From Novipirellula herctigrandis (GTDB lineage: Bacteria > Planctomycetota > Planctomycetia > Pirellulales > Pirellulaceae), in NCBI GenBank assembly GCA_007859835.1, contig SJPJ01000001.1:8160329-8224328 (forward strand): a stretch of DNA of 64,000 nucleotides, given 5' to 3'. Below the pieces are notes generated by a model, which saw only the letters and a program-made list of their open reading frames with translations, did not search any database and was not told where the DNA came from. This document shows, piece by piece, positions 45,401-53,516 of this stretch. The translations under genes and the position numbers were made by a program. Positions within the stretch are counted from its first letter, which is position 1, and every line of letters starts with the position of its first letter.

Positions 45401-46699
45401 CGCGAATTTCCCATCGGAAACGTCTCCATTCCGGGAAACGATACTGAGCACACGCCCGGTTCCTATGGTATGCCTCACGCTGCGTTTGTTGCCGCAGACA
45501 ACACGGATATACAGATCATTCCTACTGCGGGTGCAATGGTCACTTGGCCAATCTCTACTCCGGCGATGGTCGAATCCGGATCCGTCACGTTCACGTTGGA
45601 AGCGGATCAAACAGGGACGGGGGACTGGGCTGAGATTGCTCAGGTCAACGTTCCGGCGGATGGTAATGTTACGTACTTTTTTCCCGATGACTTTGATGCC
45701 GTTTGGGTTCGTTTTAAAACCGACCGCGACTGTGTAGCGACTGCGTTCTTACACCAGACCACCAGCCGTTTCATCGATGGCAAGCTTCCGCAAAACAAGG
45801 AACTGTTTGCGGGTCTGGCAGAGGTTGGCGACAAGGATGTTCACGAGGCTCGCATCTATGCTGCCAAACGCAACCGCAACCTTCGAGTGATCACCGGGGA
45901 TAATCGTTTTCTTGAATTCACCAAGGCCGACTTTGTTTTTCAAACCGACAAACCGGATACGGATCTTGCTTCGTTACTGCACGTTGAACCAGAATTCACT
46001 GTCGATGAAGCATCGGTCATTCTGGAATCAGGGGATGGGGTCTTGCGACTACCAAAAGGGGATTCCGCATTCGACAAGCCGTTTGCTTCGATGTGGCCTC
46101 GTACATCGCGTGAAGTGGAATCGGAGCGTCATCTTGCCAATATTCACGGCACGTTTTATGAAGTACCTCTGGTTACCAACGGAGCGCCACCGGCATGGAA
46201 TCGAATGCGTCCGGTGTCGAGCCATTCGAAGCAGATCACTGACTTCTGTACATGGAATGGCTTGCTTGTTCTGGCAGGTGTCCGCAGCGACGCCAAAAAC
46301 GATGGTCATGTCTTTGCGGATAACCTTAATTCGGACCAGAAAGCCGATGCGGCGTTATGGTTCGGCAGTATCGACGACCTTTGGAAGTTCGGCAAACCAA
46401 TCGGAAGTGGGGGGCCTTGGCGCAATACGAAAGTCACAGCAGGTGTTCCGTCGGATCCTTATCTGATGACAGGTTATGACGAAAAATCGCTCGAATTGTC
46501 GCATGAATCACCGAATCCTGTCACCATAACTGTGGAAGTTGACATTGAGGGTAGCGGGTTGTGGGTGCCGTACCGAGCTTTTGTGGTGCGGCAAAACGAA
46601 GCACTGAGGCACGATTTTCCCTCCGGTTTCTCTGCTTGCTGGGTGCGTGCGATTAGCGATAGTGCCACTTCCGCTACGATGCAATTGACATACCGATAG
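42428..46699 (+). CDS. Sulfatase fused to a large duplicated C-terminal module
   Basis: 1,423 residues with an N-terminal signal ('LCWLPVFAIVEASE'). Residues ~35-470 are a complete formylglycine sulfatase: 'RPNIVFILTDDHRWDCLA' (metal Asp pair), 'AICSPSRAACLTGRYG' (C-x-P-S-R, Cys converted to formylglycine), 'GVVGKWHLKS' and 'TWIILMGDNGWFLGEHGM'. A Pro-rich linker ('SPSQAQPHAIPQNPPPIPR') joins ~930 residues that look like a propeller-type module, with two similar passages: 'FCSWNGRLVLAS' + 'NLWFGNYEDLKTWG' + 'GGPWIQDDVKTDQPSDPFLV', and 'FCTWNGLLVLAG' + 'ALWFGSIDDLWKFG' + 'GGPWRNTKVTAGVPSDPYLM'. I do not know that module. Probably exported and active on sulfated polysaccharide. Ordinary sulfatases are ~450-550 residues. 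Confidence 0.85.
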   Translation: MQSCYRRLFEINILVLCWLPVFAIVEASELFAERPNIVFILTDDHRWDCLAAGGNEIIATQNLDRICKSGTWFENAFVTLAICSPSRAACLTGRYGSANGVTSVGVVSLADGERTFSHALSEHGYATGVVGKWHLKSTPDECGFEFASTCWSNGPWYNRKFTIDGETKVMPGFVDDVAVEESIRFIDGAVKEHKPFMLWLCTQVPHMDQKHTWPADEKILAEYDAGQMPLPKTWNDDLDGKPEYLKTSRNRTQATKYGYDDATNIRNHMRDYYASVEQMDASVGRLLDELDRRQIRDKTWIILMGDNGWFLGEHGMTNKVLPYEESMRVPMAIAGPSTAAQISEKLVLNIDLTATIYELAGLSVPSSLHGCSLLPIVAGKSPIDWRRSFLYEAPTPQLGSEPLWAVRNGRWKYVETEVGADHVFHELYDLSTDRVELENVMDEPANQVIAERLVTELQSHKKRITAASPKPKSPSQAQPHAIPQNPPPIPRTDLFISGVYPQLTTYGIYSQNGAHYKSGHNECGIGAIVPWAGKLWMVNYAPHMPKGSEHKLFSVDPDLSKPMTVHSESVGGTPAGRMIHPESNQLLIAHYLIDASGKIRTISPNVMPMRVTAIARHLSDPQDMVYYIDMEGAIWEANVHTLAVKRLFKKPVPGWHSKGGYTSQGRLVISNNGELHVGDYNDVLVGGKAKNEEERGVLAEFDGTNWKIVERRQFTEVTGPSGITGGSDGDDPIWTMGWDRRSVRLKVLDDGTWHTFLLPKAAYCNDASHGWYTEWPRIREITDDRWMMDMHGMFFDFPKHFSANMSAGIKPIGSHLRYVPDFCSWNGRLVLASDETSIQGNKLAGQPQSNLWFGNYEDLKTWGPASGYGGPWIQDDVKTDQPSDPFLVAGFDRRVVHLAVGQKTPQAVKTLRTNDRFKITAMPNPLARLPRVTVARGDWHNPAAGFDFRVDSPVTVYLAVDQRGKPKLDPEWEPTDMTVMWHKTFRDQVYRREFPIGNVSIPGNDTEHTPGSYGMPHAAFVAADNTDIQIIPTAGAMVTWPISTPAMVESGSVTFTLEADQTGTGDWAEIAQVNVPADGNVTYFFPDDFDAVWVRFKTDRDCVATAFLHQTTSRFIDGKLPQNKELFAGLAEVGDKDVHEARIYAAKRNRNLRVITGDNRFLEFTKADFVFQTDKPDTDLASLLHVEPEFTVDEASVILESGDGVLRLPKGDSAFDKPFASMWPRTSREVESERHLANIHGTFYEVPLVTNGAPPAWNRMRPVSSHSKQITDFCTWNGLLVLAGVRSDAKNDGHVFADNLNSDQKADAALWFGSIDDLWKFGKPIGSGGPWRNTKVTAGVPSDPYLMTGYDEKSLELSHESPNPVTITVEVDIEGSGLWVPYRAFVVRQNEALRHDFPSGFSACWVRAISDSATSATMQLTYR

Positions 46700-46918
46700 G
46701 TCGGTTGGCGATCGCCTCTTGAAGTGCCTTAAGAAACTTCTTCTCACGTGTTCCGCGTGCTCTTTGATTTGTCGAATCCGCCTGCGGAGGTTTTGCGAAA
46801 CCTTTTCGGAGTACTGCGGTTTAACGATACAACGGTCCGCTAATGCACAGGTGTCGGCGGAGTGTCTTTTGGCAATCCGCACGCCAAATTCCACCACGAC
46901 GAAGAAGGTGAGTGCACA

Positions 46919-47590
46919 GTGGGCATCAAGAAGATCCTGCAAACCACAGTGTTTGTTTTGAGCATGTTTGCGGGATTTCCTGCGTTTAGTAAACAATCAA
47001 CACATGCGGTTGGACTGTTTCGCAATGAAGTGGGGGCGGTTCAGGGCTACACACTATTCGCGCCGCGTCCTAACAAGACGTTTCCCAACGCTCACTGGGT
47101 TCCTTCGCCGCGGAACGATGCCGAAAAGGTGATGGTTCTCTATAGGAATTACCGAAGCGATCATTCAACTTTCAAAGGCGGCGATATTCCGATCACAAAG
47201 AACGGGACGTTCGATTGGGCAAAGCACGCAATTTCCAAACCGATTTGCGAGCCGTTTCATGCTGGAAACATGGCCAGCGGTAATCGGTTGCCTAACGGTA
47301 ACACGTTGCTATTCGAATCCGTCAAGGGACGTATTCAGAGGCTTACGCCCGCTCCAGAAATGGTGTGGAAGTATGTCGTCCCGGTCGAACGAAGCGGGCC
47401 AATGGTCCAAGGCGAAACGATACCGGTTGACTTTGACGGCGATCATTTAACTCCGATCTGTCTTGCCTACCGCTATGCTGCGGACTATCCCGGGTTGCAA
47501 GGAAATGAACTCATTTCAAACGACGTCATCGAGAAGCAAGTTAGGTTTGTGAGCTTGCAAGGCGAATCCCCAACGCGGGGGGAAGCATAG
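46919..47590 (+). CDS. Arylsulfotransferase-like protein, shortened
   Basis: 223 residues from GTG 46919 with AAGGTGAG upstream and a signal peptide ('MGIKKILQTTVFVLSMFAGF', cleavage after 'PAFS'). It contains 'YTLFAPRPNKTFP', 'GNRLPNGNTLLFESVKGRIQ', 'LTPAPEMVWKYVVPV' and 'AYRYAADYPGL', segments of planctomycete ASST-like (arylsulfate sulfotransferase, PQQ-like propeller) proteins. Those are normally ~350-450 residues, so most middle blades are missing, probably by in-frame deletion. It follows the sulfatase fusion on the same strand. Function may be lost. Confidence 0.55.
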   Translation: MGIKKILQTTVFVLSMFAGFPAFSKQSTHAVGLFRNEVGAVQGYTLFAPRPNKTFPNAHWVPSPRNDAEKVMVLYRNYRSDHSTFKGGDIPITKNGTFDWAKHAISKPICEPFHAGNMASGNRLPNGNTLLFESVKGRIQRLTPAPEMVWKYVVPVERSGPMVQGETIPVDFDGDHLTPICLAYRYAADYPGLQGNELISNDVIEKQVRFVSLQGESPTRGEA

Positions 47591-47694
47591 AAAGATGTCT
47601 CCTTAAGTCGTCGATAAGCAAAATTTTGAAACCTTTGGCTGGCCAGTGCCGTTGGCTGCCAACAACGTTCCTTTCATCTCTCACATTTGTTCCC

Positions 47695-48933
47695 ATGGCT
47701 AAGTCACAATCTCTCAACCAACTCGTTGTCGCAATTGCTTGCTGTCTGTTTTTCAGCGGAGAACTCCTTGCTCAACCCGACGATTCGTTTGGTGGCCCGG
47801 CGTCGAAGTCATCGCTAACAACGGATAGTGGGTATCTTTTCGTGAACGGTGAATATGTTTCGCCGCCGTATCAACTAGAGCTTGGAAAAGATGTAATCGT
47901 TATCAATGGCACCGAGTACAGTCAATCGGATTTTGATCTGTCCGAATATGAAAATCGAGGTTGGGGAGCAGGCAGACGCGGCGGAGGGATTGATTGGCCT
48001 CGCGGTGATGTTGGGCCTCGCGGTGACGGTGGGCCTCGCGGTGATGTTGGGCCTCGCGGTGATGGTGGGCTTCGCGGTGATGGTGGGCTTCGCGGTGATG
48101 GTGGGCTTCGCGGTGATGGTGGGCCACGCGGTGATGGTGGGCCTCGTGGCGGCGGTGGGCCTCGCGGCGGGTTTCAAGCAAGTCCGTTGACGAGCCTGTA
48201 CCGCGACATCGGAAAACTGAAACAAAATTGTGTTGTGATCCTCACTTCAAATCAGAGGCGAATCGTCATGTACCCTAATTCACGTGCAGACGATTTTCTT
48301 GAATATCTGCTAGTGAAGTTAGCGGACGGTGGCGACGAGATCGAAGTTCCCAGTAGCGCAGGTGTGGGAGCCGATCGAGAAATTTGGCGACACATTGCCA
48401 GTCAATTTCAACCGACGGAAGAGTTTCTTTGTCGAGCTCAAAAACAAGTAGATGAGTTGAATGAGGCCCGGTTGATTGTTGATGGCGAAGTCGCCGTTCA
48501 CCAGCTTTCGCGTCGTCTTCATTACCCATTGACGATGTTGGCCTTGATCGTTGTCGTGTTTGCGGTGGGACATCTGATGACAATCGCGCAGCCAACCTTC
48601 ACAATGGATGATGCAGACCAACCGACCGACAAACTTACAGGTAACGCAATTCGCTCACTGTCGATTATCGCGATATTGTCGGCTGTTGACTTGATTTGGA
48701 CCATGTTGGCACATCAAACGGGTTCGATGAGGGAACTCAATCCAATTGGCAGCAAGTTGATTGCCGATCCATTGCAATTGTTGGCGTTTAAGATGGGAGT
48801 CACTTCCTTCGCCGTCGCTATACTTTTTTTGTATCGTCGTCTGCCGCTCACACGCAAAGCGACGTGGTGGTGTTGTCTGGTATTGACGTTACTGACGGCG
48901 CGATGGCTTACGTTTCATTCGCTGTTGGCATGA
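47695..48933 (+). CDS. Membrane protein with a collagen-like Gly-X-Y tract and DUF5658-like C-terminus
   Basis: 412 residues from ATG 47695 (signal 'LVVAIACCLFFSGELLAQ'); an upstream ATG at 47626 gives a poor leader. The N-domain 'SGYLFVNGEYVSPPYQLELG' is followed by ~19 Gly-X-Y triplets (GDV GPR GDG GPR/GLR ...), then a soluble segment ('NCVVILTSNQRRIVMYPNSR'). C-terminal membrane helices follow: 'PLTMLALIVVVFAVGHLMTI' and then 'SLSIIAILSAVDLIWTMLAH', 'MRELNPIGSKLIADPLQLLA', 'FKMGVTSFAVAILFLYRRL'. The last block has the 'D..T......ELNP' pattern of DUF5658. The topology would place the collagen-like tract outside the cytoplasm. Role unknown. Confidence 0.8.
   Translation: MAKSQSLNQLVVAIACCLFFSGELLAQPDDSFGGPASKSSLTTDSGYLFVNGEYVSPPYQLELGKDVIVINGTEYSQSDFDLSEYENRGWGAGRRGGGIDWPRGDVGPRGDGGPRGDVGPRGDGGLRGDGGLRGDGGLRGDGGPRGDGGPRGGGGPRGGFQASPLTSLYRDIGKLKQNCVVILTSNQRRIVMYPNSRADDFLEYLLVKLADGGDEIEVPSSAGVGADREIWRHIASQFQPTEEFLCRAQKQVDELNEARLIVDGEVAVHQLSRRLHYPLTMLALIVVVFAVGHLMTIAQPTFTMDDADQPTDKLTGNAIRSLSIIAILSAVDLIWTMLAHQTGSMRELNPIGSKLIADPLQLLAFKMGVTSFAVAILFLYRRLPLTRKATWWCCLVLTLLTARWLTFHSLLA
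47998..48171 (+). repeat. 18-bp tandem repeat coding Gly-X-Y triplets
   Basis: About nine and a half copies of an 18-bp unit (CCTCGCGGTGATGGTGGG and variants), encoding PRGDGG/PRGDVG/LRGDGG hexapeptides inside the preceding membrane protein. The phase keeps Gly at every third residue. The final units drift to GGC codons. Confidence 0.9.
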
Positions 48934-49377
48934 TCCGATTTCGATTGCGGACGATTGCGAATAACAATCCCTTGTACATTTGGGAATTCTCCGAAGGCGG
49001 GCATCACACGTACCAATGCAACGCCTGGAAAGTCTTATGGAAAACCAGGAAGAGTTGCGTTTGCGTTCCCCGGGGCCGGTCCACTCGCACAACTCATAAT
49101 TCATTTTTTGGGACGCAGGTCACTTAGGTTGTTTATGCTAAGCCAGGCACTATCTGGTAAATGATGAGCTGGCTCGAACCGTGGACTTGGAATGGCTGAT
49201 TTTGGGAAGAGACTTGCTTGTTGGAATCTGGTGTGCGAGACTATTTTGGGTGTGCAACACGCCCATTACCTGATTCACATCTGTGAAATGGACGTATGCT
49301 TTCCTGCCGACGCTGACTGTCTTTGCCCGTTCTTTCAAGATACCAGTCGCATCAAAATCCCACCCGAAAACTCTTAA
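48934..49377. other. Intergenic; nothing recognised
   Basis: About 440 bp. Short frames on both strands have no family resemblance and no repeats were noticed. Confidence 0.5.
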
Positions 49378-50667
49378 ATGAACTCACTCCTCTCAAGACG
49401 AGCGGCCCTGAAATCCATTGCAACGGCTTCGGCGATTCCGTTGTTGGGGGCAATCGCGAACGGCCAACAGTCACAACAACCTTGGCCTTTGGTTCGCACG
49501 ATCACACACGGCCCAAAGCACCATTGGTTCGGCTACTACGACAAGTTGGAGTTTGATCCGACGAACCGCTTTGTGCTGTCCAATCAAACCGATTTTGAAG
49601 GCCGTACGCCACGCGATAACGATGTGATCCAAGTCGGCATGGTCGATACTGGTGACAACGACAAGTGGATTGAACTGGGCACAAGTAGCGCATGGGGATG
49701 GCAACAAGGTTGTATGTTGCAGTGGCGTCCGCAGTCTGATTCGGAAGTTGTCTGGAATGATCGCGAAGGTGACAAATATGTGTGCCGAGTGATGGACGTC
49801 AAGACGCGAGAAACTCGTACGCTGCCGCGGCCCGTGTACGCACTGAGTGCTGATGGAAAATGGGCCGTAACCTCTGATTTCGCGCGCATTCAACGCATGC
49901 GACCCGGCTATGGCTATGTTGGGCTTGACGGTAGGTACCCGCAAGAACACGCTCCGGAGAACTCCGGCGTCTGGAAGATGAACATCGAGACTGGTGAATC
50001 TGAATTGATCTTCTCGCTGGCCGACGCCGCGAAGATCGATCATATGGGCAAGTCCTTGGCTGACAAATGGAACTATTTCAATCATCTGCTTATCAGCCCC
50101 GATAGCAACCGCTTCATTGTCTTGCATCGTTGGCGTGACAGCATCGGTAGCGGTGCCAACGCCGAGCCAACCGGTCGGTTCACCACGCGGATGTTCACGG
50201 TGAATATGGACGGTACACAGCGTTACATCCTCGATCCATCCGGCAACACATCGCACTTCATTTGGCGAGATTCGACGCACGTCTGTGCTTGGACTCGGCC
50301 CGCTGGAAAGAAGGATGCATTCTACCTTTTCAAAGACCAAACCGGCGAAGTACAGATCGTCGGCGAGGGTGTAATGACGCGAAACGGTCACAACACCTAT
50401 GTGCCCAATACCAACGACGAGTGGATTCTAAACGATACATATCCCGACGCAAAAACACGCGAGCAAAAGCCGTATCTGTTTCATGTGCCTTCGGGCCGCA
50501 AGGTTGAGTTGGGCGGTTTCCGCTCACCAAGGCAATACACTGGCGAATGGCGCTGCGACACGCACCCTCGCAGCAGCAACGACGGAAAGCGAGTCGCGAT
50601 CGACTCGCCACACACCGGTGAGGGGCGGCAAGTGCATCTGATTGACGTTAGCGATATCGTGGCGTAG
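49378..50667 (+). CDS. Tat-exported beta-propeller protein (PL22/TolB-like, family uncertain)
   Basis: 429 residues. Tat signal 'MNSLLSRRAALKSIATASAI'. The mature part has propeller-type blades: 'HHWFGYYDKLEFDPTNRFVL', 'YALSADGKWAVTSDFARIQR', 'HLLISPDSNRFIVLHRWRD', 'TRMFTVNMDGTQRYILDPSG', 'SHFIWRDSTHVCAWTR' and 'GEWRCDTHPRSSNDGKRVAI'. The conserved His-rich start ('THGPKHHWFGYYDK') and 'HNTYVPN' suggest a metal or ligand site. The fold recalls oligogalacturonate lyase/TolB propellers, but I cannot assign a reaction. It is probably periplasmic, handling carbohydrate like other genes nearby. Confidence 0.7.
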   Translation: MNSLLSRRAALKSIATASAIPLLGAIANGQQSQQPWPLVRTITHGPKHHWFGYYDKLEFDPTNRFVLSNQTDFEGRTPRDNDVIQVGMVDTGDNDKWIELGTSSAWGWQQGCMLQWRPQSDSEVVWNDREGDKYVCRVMDVKTRETRTLPRPVYALSADGKWAVTSDFARIQRMRPGYGYVGLDGRYPQEHAPENSGVWKMNIETGESELIFSLADAAKIDHMGKSLADKWNYFNHLLISPDSNRFIVLHRWRDSIGSGANAEPTGRFTTRMFTVNMDGTQRYILDPSGNTSHFIWRDSTHVCAWTRPAGKKDAFYLFKDQTGEVQIVGEGVMTRNGHNTYVPNTNDEWILNDTYPDAKTREQKPYLFHVPSGRKVELGGFRSPRQYTGEWRCDTHPRSSNDGKRVAIDSPHTGEGRQVHLIDVSDIVA

Positions 50668-50734
50668 TCAGAGGCAAGACGAAAGCCGCATCGAATGTGG
50701 CCATGGCGGCCAACATTCAGGGACGAACACAGAA

Positions 50735-50958
50735 CCAAAATGGCAAAGAGTGGTGAGTGTCGCCAAGCCGCAGAAACTCGTCGAGGCTCTTATGACTGTC
50801 TCGATCACCTCGCCCGTTTCGTTCCGATGGCAACATTGACCGCCCTAGGTTCAGCACGGCGGATCCAGCCAAGAACGGTGTCAGGTGAGACACGCAACCA
50901 GTTGGCAATCTCGGGTGGAATCAGAAAGAGTTCTAGCGCTTCGGACGTGGTCACGTCG
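50735..50958 (-). pseudogene. Excisionase/MerR-type HTH (HTH_17) relic with frameshift
   Basis: The minus strand reads 'LELFLIPPEIANWLRVSPDT', 'VLGWIRRAEPRAVNVAIGTK', then after a frame change 'DRDSHKSLDEFLRLGD'. This is the layout of the small helix-turn-helix domain 'L.t.eEvA.wLrvs..TV..WIr.Gel.av..g..R..ri...sLd.FL'. The frameshift and the loss of the R-Y-R-I strand suggest a dead gene. It lies just beyond the stop of the phosphatase-family gene on the same strand. Such proteins often sit in integrative elements. Confidence 0.55.
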
Positions 50959-50969
50959 AATTGTTTTGA

Positions 50970-51824
50970 TTATCGAAAAACTGCCAACTGCGGTAAGTGG
51001 TCACTCAAGGCAAAAGACTCCTTGTCGTTGATGTGTAGTCTAAAGGCTCCCTCAAACAACGGCCTTGATTCCACAATCCGATCTGCGATTGGTCCAGCAG
51101 CCATGACGTAATCGATCCGCCACTGGGGAATGTCAGACTTGATCGTGGGGCCTTCGCCGTTACCGGTCTTGGCGAACGTATCCACCCATCCAGCGTCAAT
51201 CCAATGTTTGTATTCGTCTGTGTCAGGACCGTGATTCAGATCGCCGATTAAAAGCATCGACCGCCCGGCATCGAGATCTGGTTTCATCGATTCGATCATT
51301 GCTCGGATCTCTCTCAGCCGAACCGAAGGATCGGCGGTTGGGTACAGATGTGCCGAATGCACGATGAGTTTTTCGTGGCCAGGCAATTTCACTGTGGCTC
51401 GCCCCCAATGCCGAGTGAACAATTCCTTTGGTCTCGCGCCCGTCATGGGTGCGTTCTGAGACTCGGTGATTTCAAACTTGCTCAACAGAGTTCCCGGCCA
51501 ATTTCCGCCGCTCGGTAGTCGAACATGATTCATTCCCAGAAGTTCGGCTACTTCTTTGGTCAGTTCCTCCTTGGGTGATTCTGAGAAGTTGATGATGTCG
51601 GGCTCGTGGAGAGCTAATTCCATCGCCAGCCGCTTTGTCATCTGGCCTTTGGCAACAGCTTGCTTTGCCAAGTTGCGTTGGTGTGGCCAACCGGTGAGTC
51701 CAAAAATGTTGTAGGCGATAATTCGAAGCGGCTTGGAATTCGGTTCATCCGCGAACAAATGTGCGTTGGCTACGGCGAGACCTGCTCCGAGTGCTCCGCC
51801 GAATTGTCGGCGTGAAATTGTCAT
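50970..51824 (-). CDS. Tat-exported endonuclease/exonuclease/phosphatase-family protein
   Basis: 284 residues from the ATG at 51824, which has GGAG at the right spacing; upstream in-frame ATGs add up to four residues. Tat signal 'MTISRRQFGGALGAGLAVAN'. EEP-fold marks: 'LRIIAYNIFGLTGWPHQR' (strand 1), 'PDIINFSESPKEE' (metal Glu), 'LIVHSAHLYPT', 'MLLIGDLNHGPDTDEYK' (GDxN) and the C-terminal 'FALSDHLPQLAVF' (SDH). All catalytic residues appear present, so it is probably an active phosphodiesterase or phosphatase outside the cytoplasm. Substrate unknown. Confidence 0.9.
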   Translation of the reverse strand: MTISRRQFGGALGAGLAVANAHLFADEPNSKPLRIIAYNIFGLTGWPHQRNLAKQAVAKGQMTKRLAMELALHEPDIINFSESPKEELTKEVAELLGMNHVRLPSGGNWPGTLLSKFEITESQNAPMTGARPKELFTRHWGRATVKLPGHEKLIVHSAHLYPTADPSVRLREIRAMIESMKPDLDAGRSMLLIGDLNHGPDTDEYKHWIDAGWVDTFAKTGNGEGPTIKSDIPQWRIDYVMAAGPIADRIVESRPLFEGAFRLHINDKESFALSDHLPQLAVFR

Positions 51825-51932
51825 TGGCATCTCCAAGGTTATGTTCGTCCATTCTAGCCCGACTTTGCTTGCTTCGATAGAATTAAGGCAGTCAAGAACC
51901 TGTTTGAAACGAATCGAGTTGAAGTCGCCACC

Positions 51933-52463
51933 ATGTCACACTTTTTGGCAATCACGTTCCTTTTCTTGCCTCCCATCTTGGGAATGATGAATTGCGTCAC
52001 CGCTTGCGGGGATGATCCTCCATTCAAAATCACCACAAAGCGTGATGACGACAAAGCTGAAGTCACGGTCGAACAGAACAAGGCCGTCATTTCGGTTCGC
52101 AGCCCATTCGGTATCAGTCAGGCAGTCATCGAGCGCCGTAGCAACAAATGGCCGACTACCATGATGTTGCGGTTGCACCTAAAGGGACTTGAGAATCTCA
52201 AAGTTACCAGCGGCAAAGTCACTCTTGAAGCTTCGGTTTTGAGTCAGGATGGCAAGGTGCGACTCTGGAGGGACGGCAAGGAAAATTTGCCACTGGACGT
52301 GAAGCAGCCGTTGTGGATGGAGATTCGAATGGTCGACAAGGATGGGGAACCGACGAAAACAATCCCGCTGAAGGAAGGCTACTTCGAGATGAAGTTGCCC
52401 AAAGCCTTGCTTGAGGACAATCCTAAATCGATCAGGTTAAACTGGATCGATTTTTATCGTTAA
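51933..52463 (+). CDS. Conserved exported protein of unknown function
   Basis: 176 residues with a signal peptide ('MSHFLAITFLFLPPILGMMN'). The body is a single beta-rich domain ('PFKITTKRDDDKAEVTVEQN', 'AVISVRSPFGISQAVIERRS', 'MMLRLHLKGLENLKVTSGKV', 'SIRLNWIDFYR'). I know similar small secreted proteins only from planctomycetes and related bacteria, without a function. It is 13 bp upstream of the DsbA-like gene, so could be the first gene of that operon. Confidence 0.7.
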   Translation: MSHFLAITFLFLPPILGMMNCVTACGDDPPFKITTKRDDDKAEVTVEQNKAVISVRSPFGISQAVIERRSNKWPTTMMLRLHLKGLENLKVTSGKVTLEASVLSQDGKVRLWRDGKENLPLDVKQPLWMEIRMVDKDGEPTKTIPLKEGYFEMKLPKALLEDNPKSIRLNWIDFYR

Positions 52464-52476
52464 GCAGGGAGTTGCA

Positions 52477-53124
52477 ATGAATCTTTCCGTCGATGTGATT
52501 TCCGATGTAATCTGCCCGTGGTGCTACATCGGCAAACGGCGACTTGAGAAGGCGATTAATGCCGTTGACGATCAGCATGTTGACGACCCGCACGACGTGC
52601 AGGTTCACTGGCATCCCTTCCAACTGAATCCAACGATGCCAAAAGAGGGCATCCGTCGCAAAGAATATCGGATTAGAAAATTCGGCAGTTGGGCACGTTC
52701 CATGGAACTGGACGCGCAAGTCATTGCGGTTGGTGAATCCGAAGGAATTCATTTCGCTTTCGACAAAACGGAGCGAACGCCAAACACGGTTGATGCTCAC
52801 CGGCTGATTGGGTTGGCTGGTAAAAACAATTGTCAGGACGCCATGGTGGAGGCACTGTTCCGAGCCTACTTCACGGAGGGAAAAGACATCGGTAATCGCG
52901 AAACACTCATTGACGTGACTGCGGAAGTTGGACTGGACCGGCAAGATGCTGACACCATGCTGAACGGTGATGATGGATTGGATGTTATCACCAACGGCAG
53001 AGAAATGTCTCAGCGGTATCATGTCGATGGCGTTCCATTCTTTATCATCAACAATGCGATCGCATTGTCGGGTGCTCAGGCCCCGGAGACTTTTCTCGAT
53101 GCGTTCAAACAGGCCAATCCATGA
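52477..53124 (+). CDS. DsbA-family (FrnE-like) thiol oxidoreductase
   Basis: 215 residues; GGGAG lies five bases before the ATG. 'VDVISDVICPWCYIGKRRLE' carries the CPWC active site of the FrnE/2-hydroxychromene isomerase-like branch, followed by the helical insert ('GIRRKEYRIRKFGSWARSME', 'NTVDAHRLIGLAGKNN') and the cis-Pro loop 'YHVDGVPFFIINNAIALSGA'. No signal peptide, so it acts in the cytoplasm, as usual for this branch. The stop overlaps the start of the DoxX gene (ATGA). Confidence 0.92.
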   Translation: MNLSVDVISDVICPWCYIGKRRLEKAINAVDDQHVDDPHDVQVHWHPFQLNPTMPKEGIRRKEYRIRKFGSWARSMELDAQVIAVGESEGIHFAFDKTERTPNTVDAHRLIGLAGKNNCQDAMVEALFRAYFTEGKDIGNRETLIDVTAEVGLDRQDADTMLNGDDGLDVITNGREMSQRYHVDGVPFFIINNAIALSGAQAPETFLDAFKQANP

Positions 53125-53516
53125 AACGCATCAAGCCGATCTCGAAAACCCTACTGGCGATTTTTATGATCGTGGCTGGCACGATGCACTTCGTGAACCC
53201 AGAGTTCTTCCTGAAAATTGTGCCGCCCTATCTTCCGTTTCATGGTGAATTGGTGCTGGTCAGCGGCGTTTGTGAAATTCTGCTGGGTATCCTGCTGCTG
53301 ATTCCAAAATGTTCGCATTTGGCGGCGTGGGGAATCATCGCACTGCTGATTGCCGTGTTTCCTGCCAACGTGTATCTCTACCAGCATCAGGACATTCTTC
53401 CCGCCTCGCCGATCATTCACCTGCTCCGACTTCCATTGCAGGGGGGCTTCATCCTGTGGGCCTATTGGCATACAAGACCGGATCGGGGCGTCGATTTAGA
53501 GAAGGAGCGGGCGTAG
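53121..53516 (+). CDS. DoxX-family membrane protein
   Basis: 131 residues, four membrane helices: 'TLLAIFMIVAGTMHFVNPEF', 'LVLVSGVCEILLGILLLIPK', 'AAWGIIALLIAVFPANVYLY' and 'LLRLPLQGGFILWAYWHTRP'. The 'GTMHFVNPEFFLKIVPPYLP' segment is typical of the DoxX/DUF417-like group with roles in redox or membrane homeostasis. It overlaps the DsbA-like gene by four bases and the AlkB-like gene by one base (TAGTG), so the three are one operon. Confidence 0.9.
   Translation: MKRIKPISKTLLAIFMIVAGTMHFVNPEFFLKIVPPYLPFHGELVLVSGVCEILLGILLLIPKCSHLAAWGIIALLIAVFPANVYLYQHQDILPASPIIHLLRLPLQGGFILWAYWHTRPDRGVDLEKERA

Noticed and set aside
47875-48225. Minus-strand His-rich frame ('HHREAHHHREA') and other frames over the 18-bp repeat
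   Set aside because: Shadows of the Gly-X-Y coding repeat; the plus frame has the signal peptide, membrane helices and full length.
53309-53515. Upstream extension of the AlkB-like protein
   Set aside because: It lies inside the doxX frame; GTG 53516 with AAGGAG is the coupled start.
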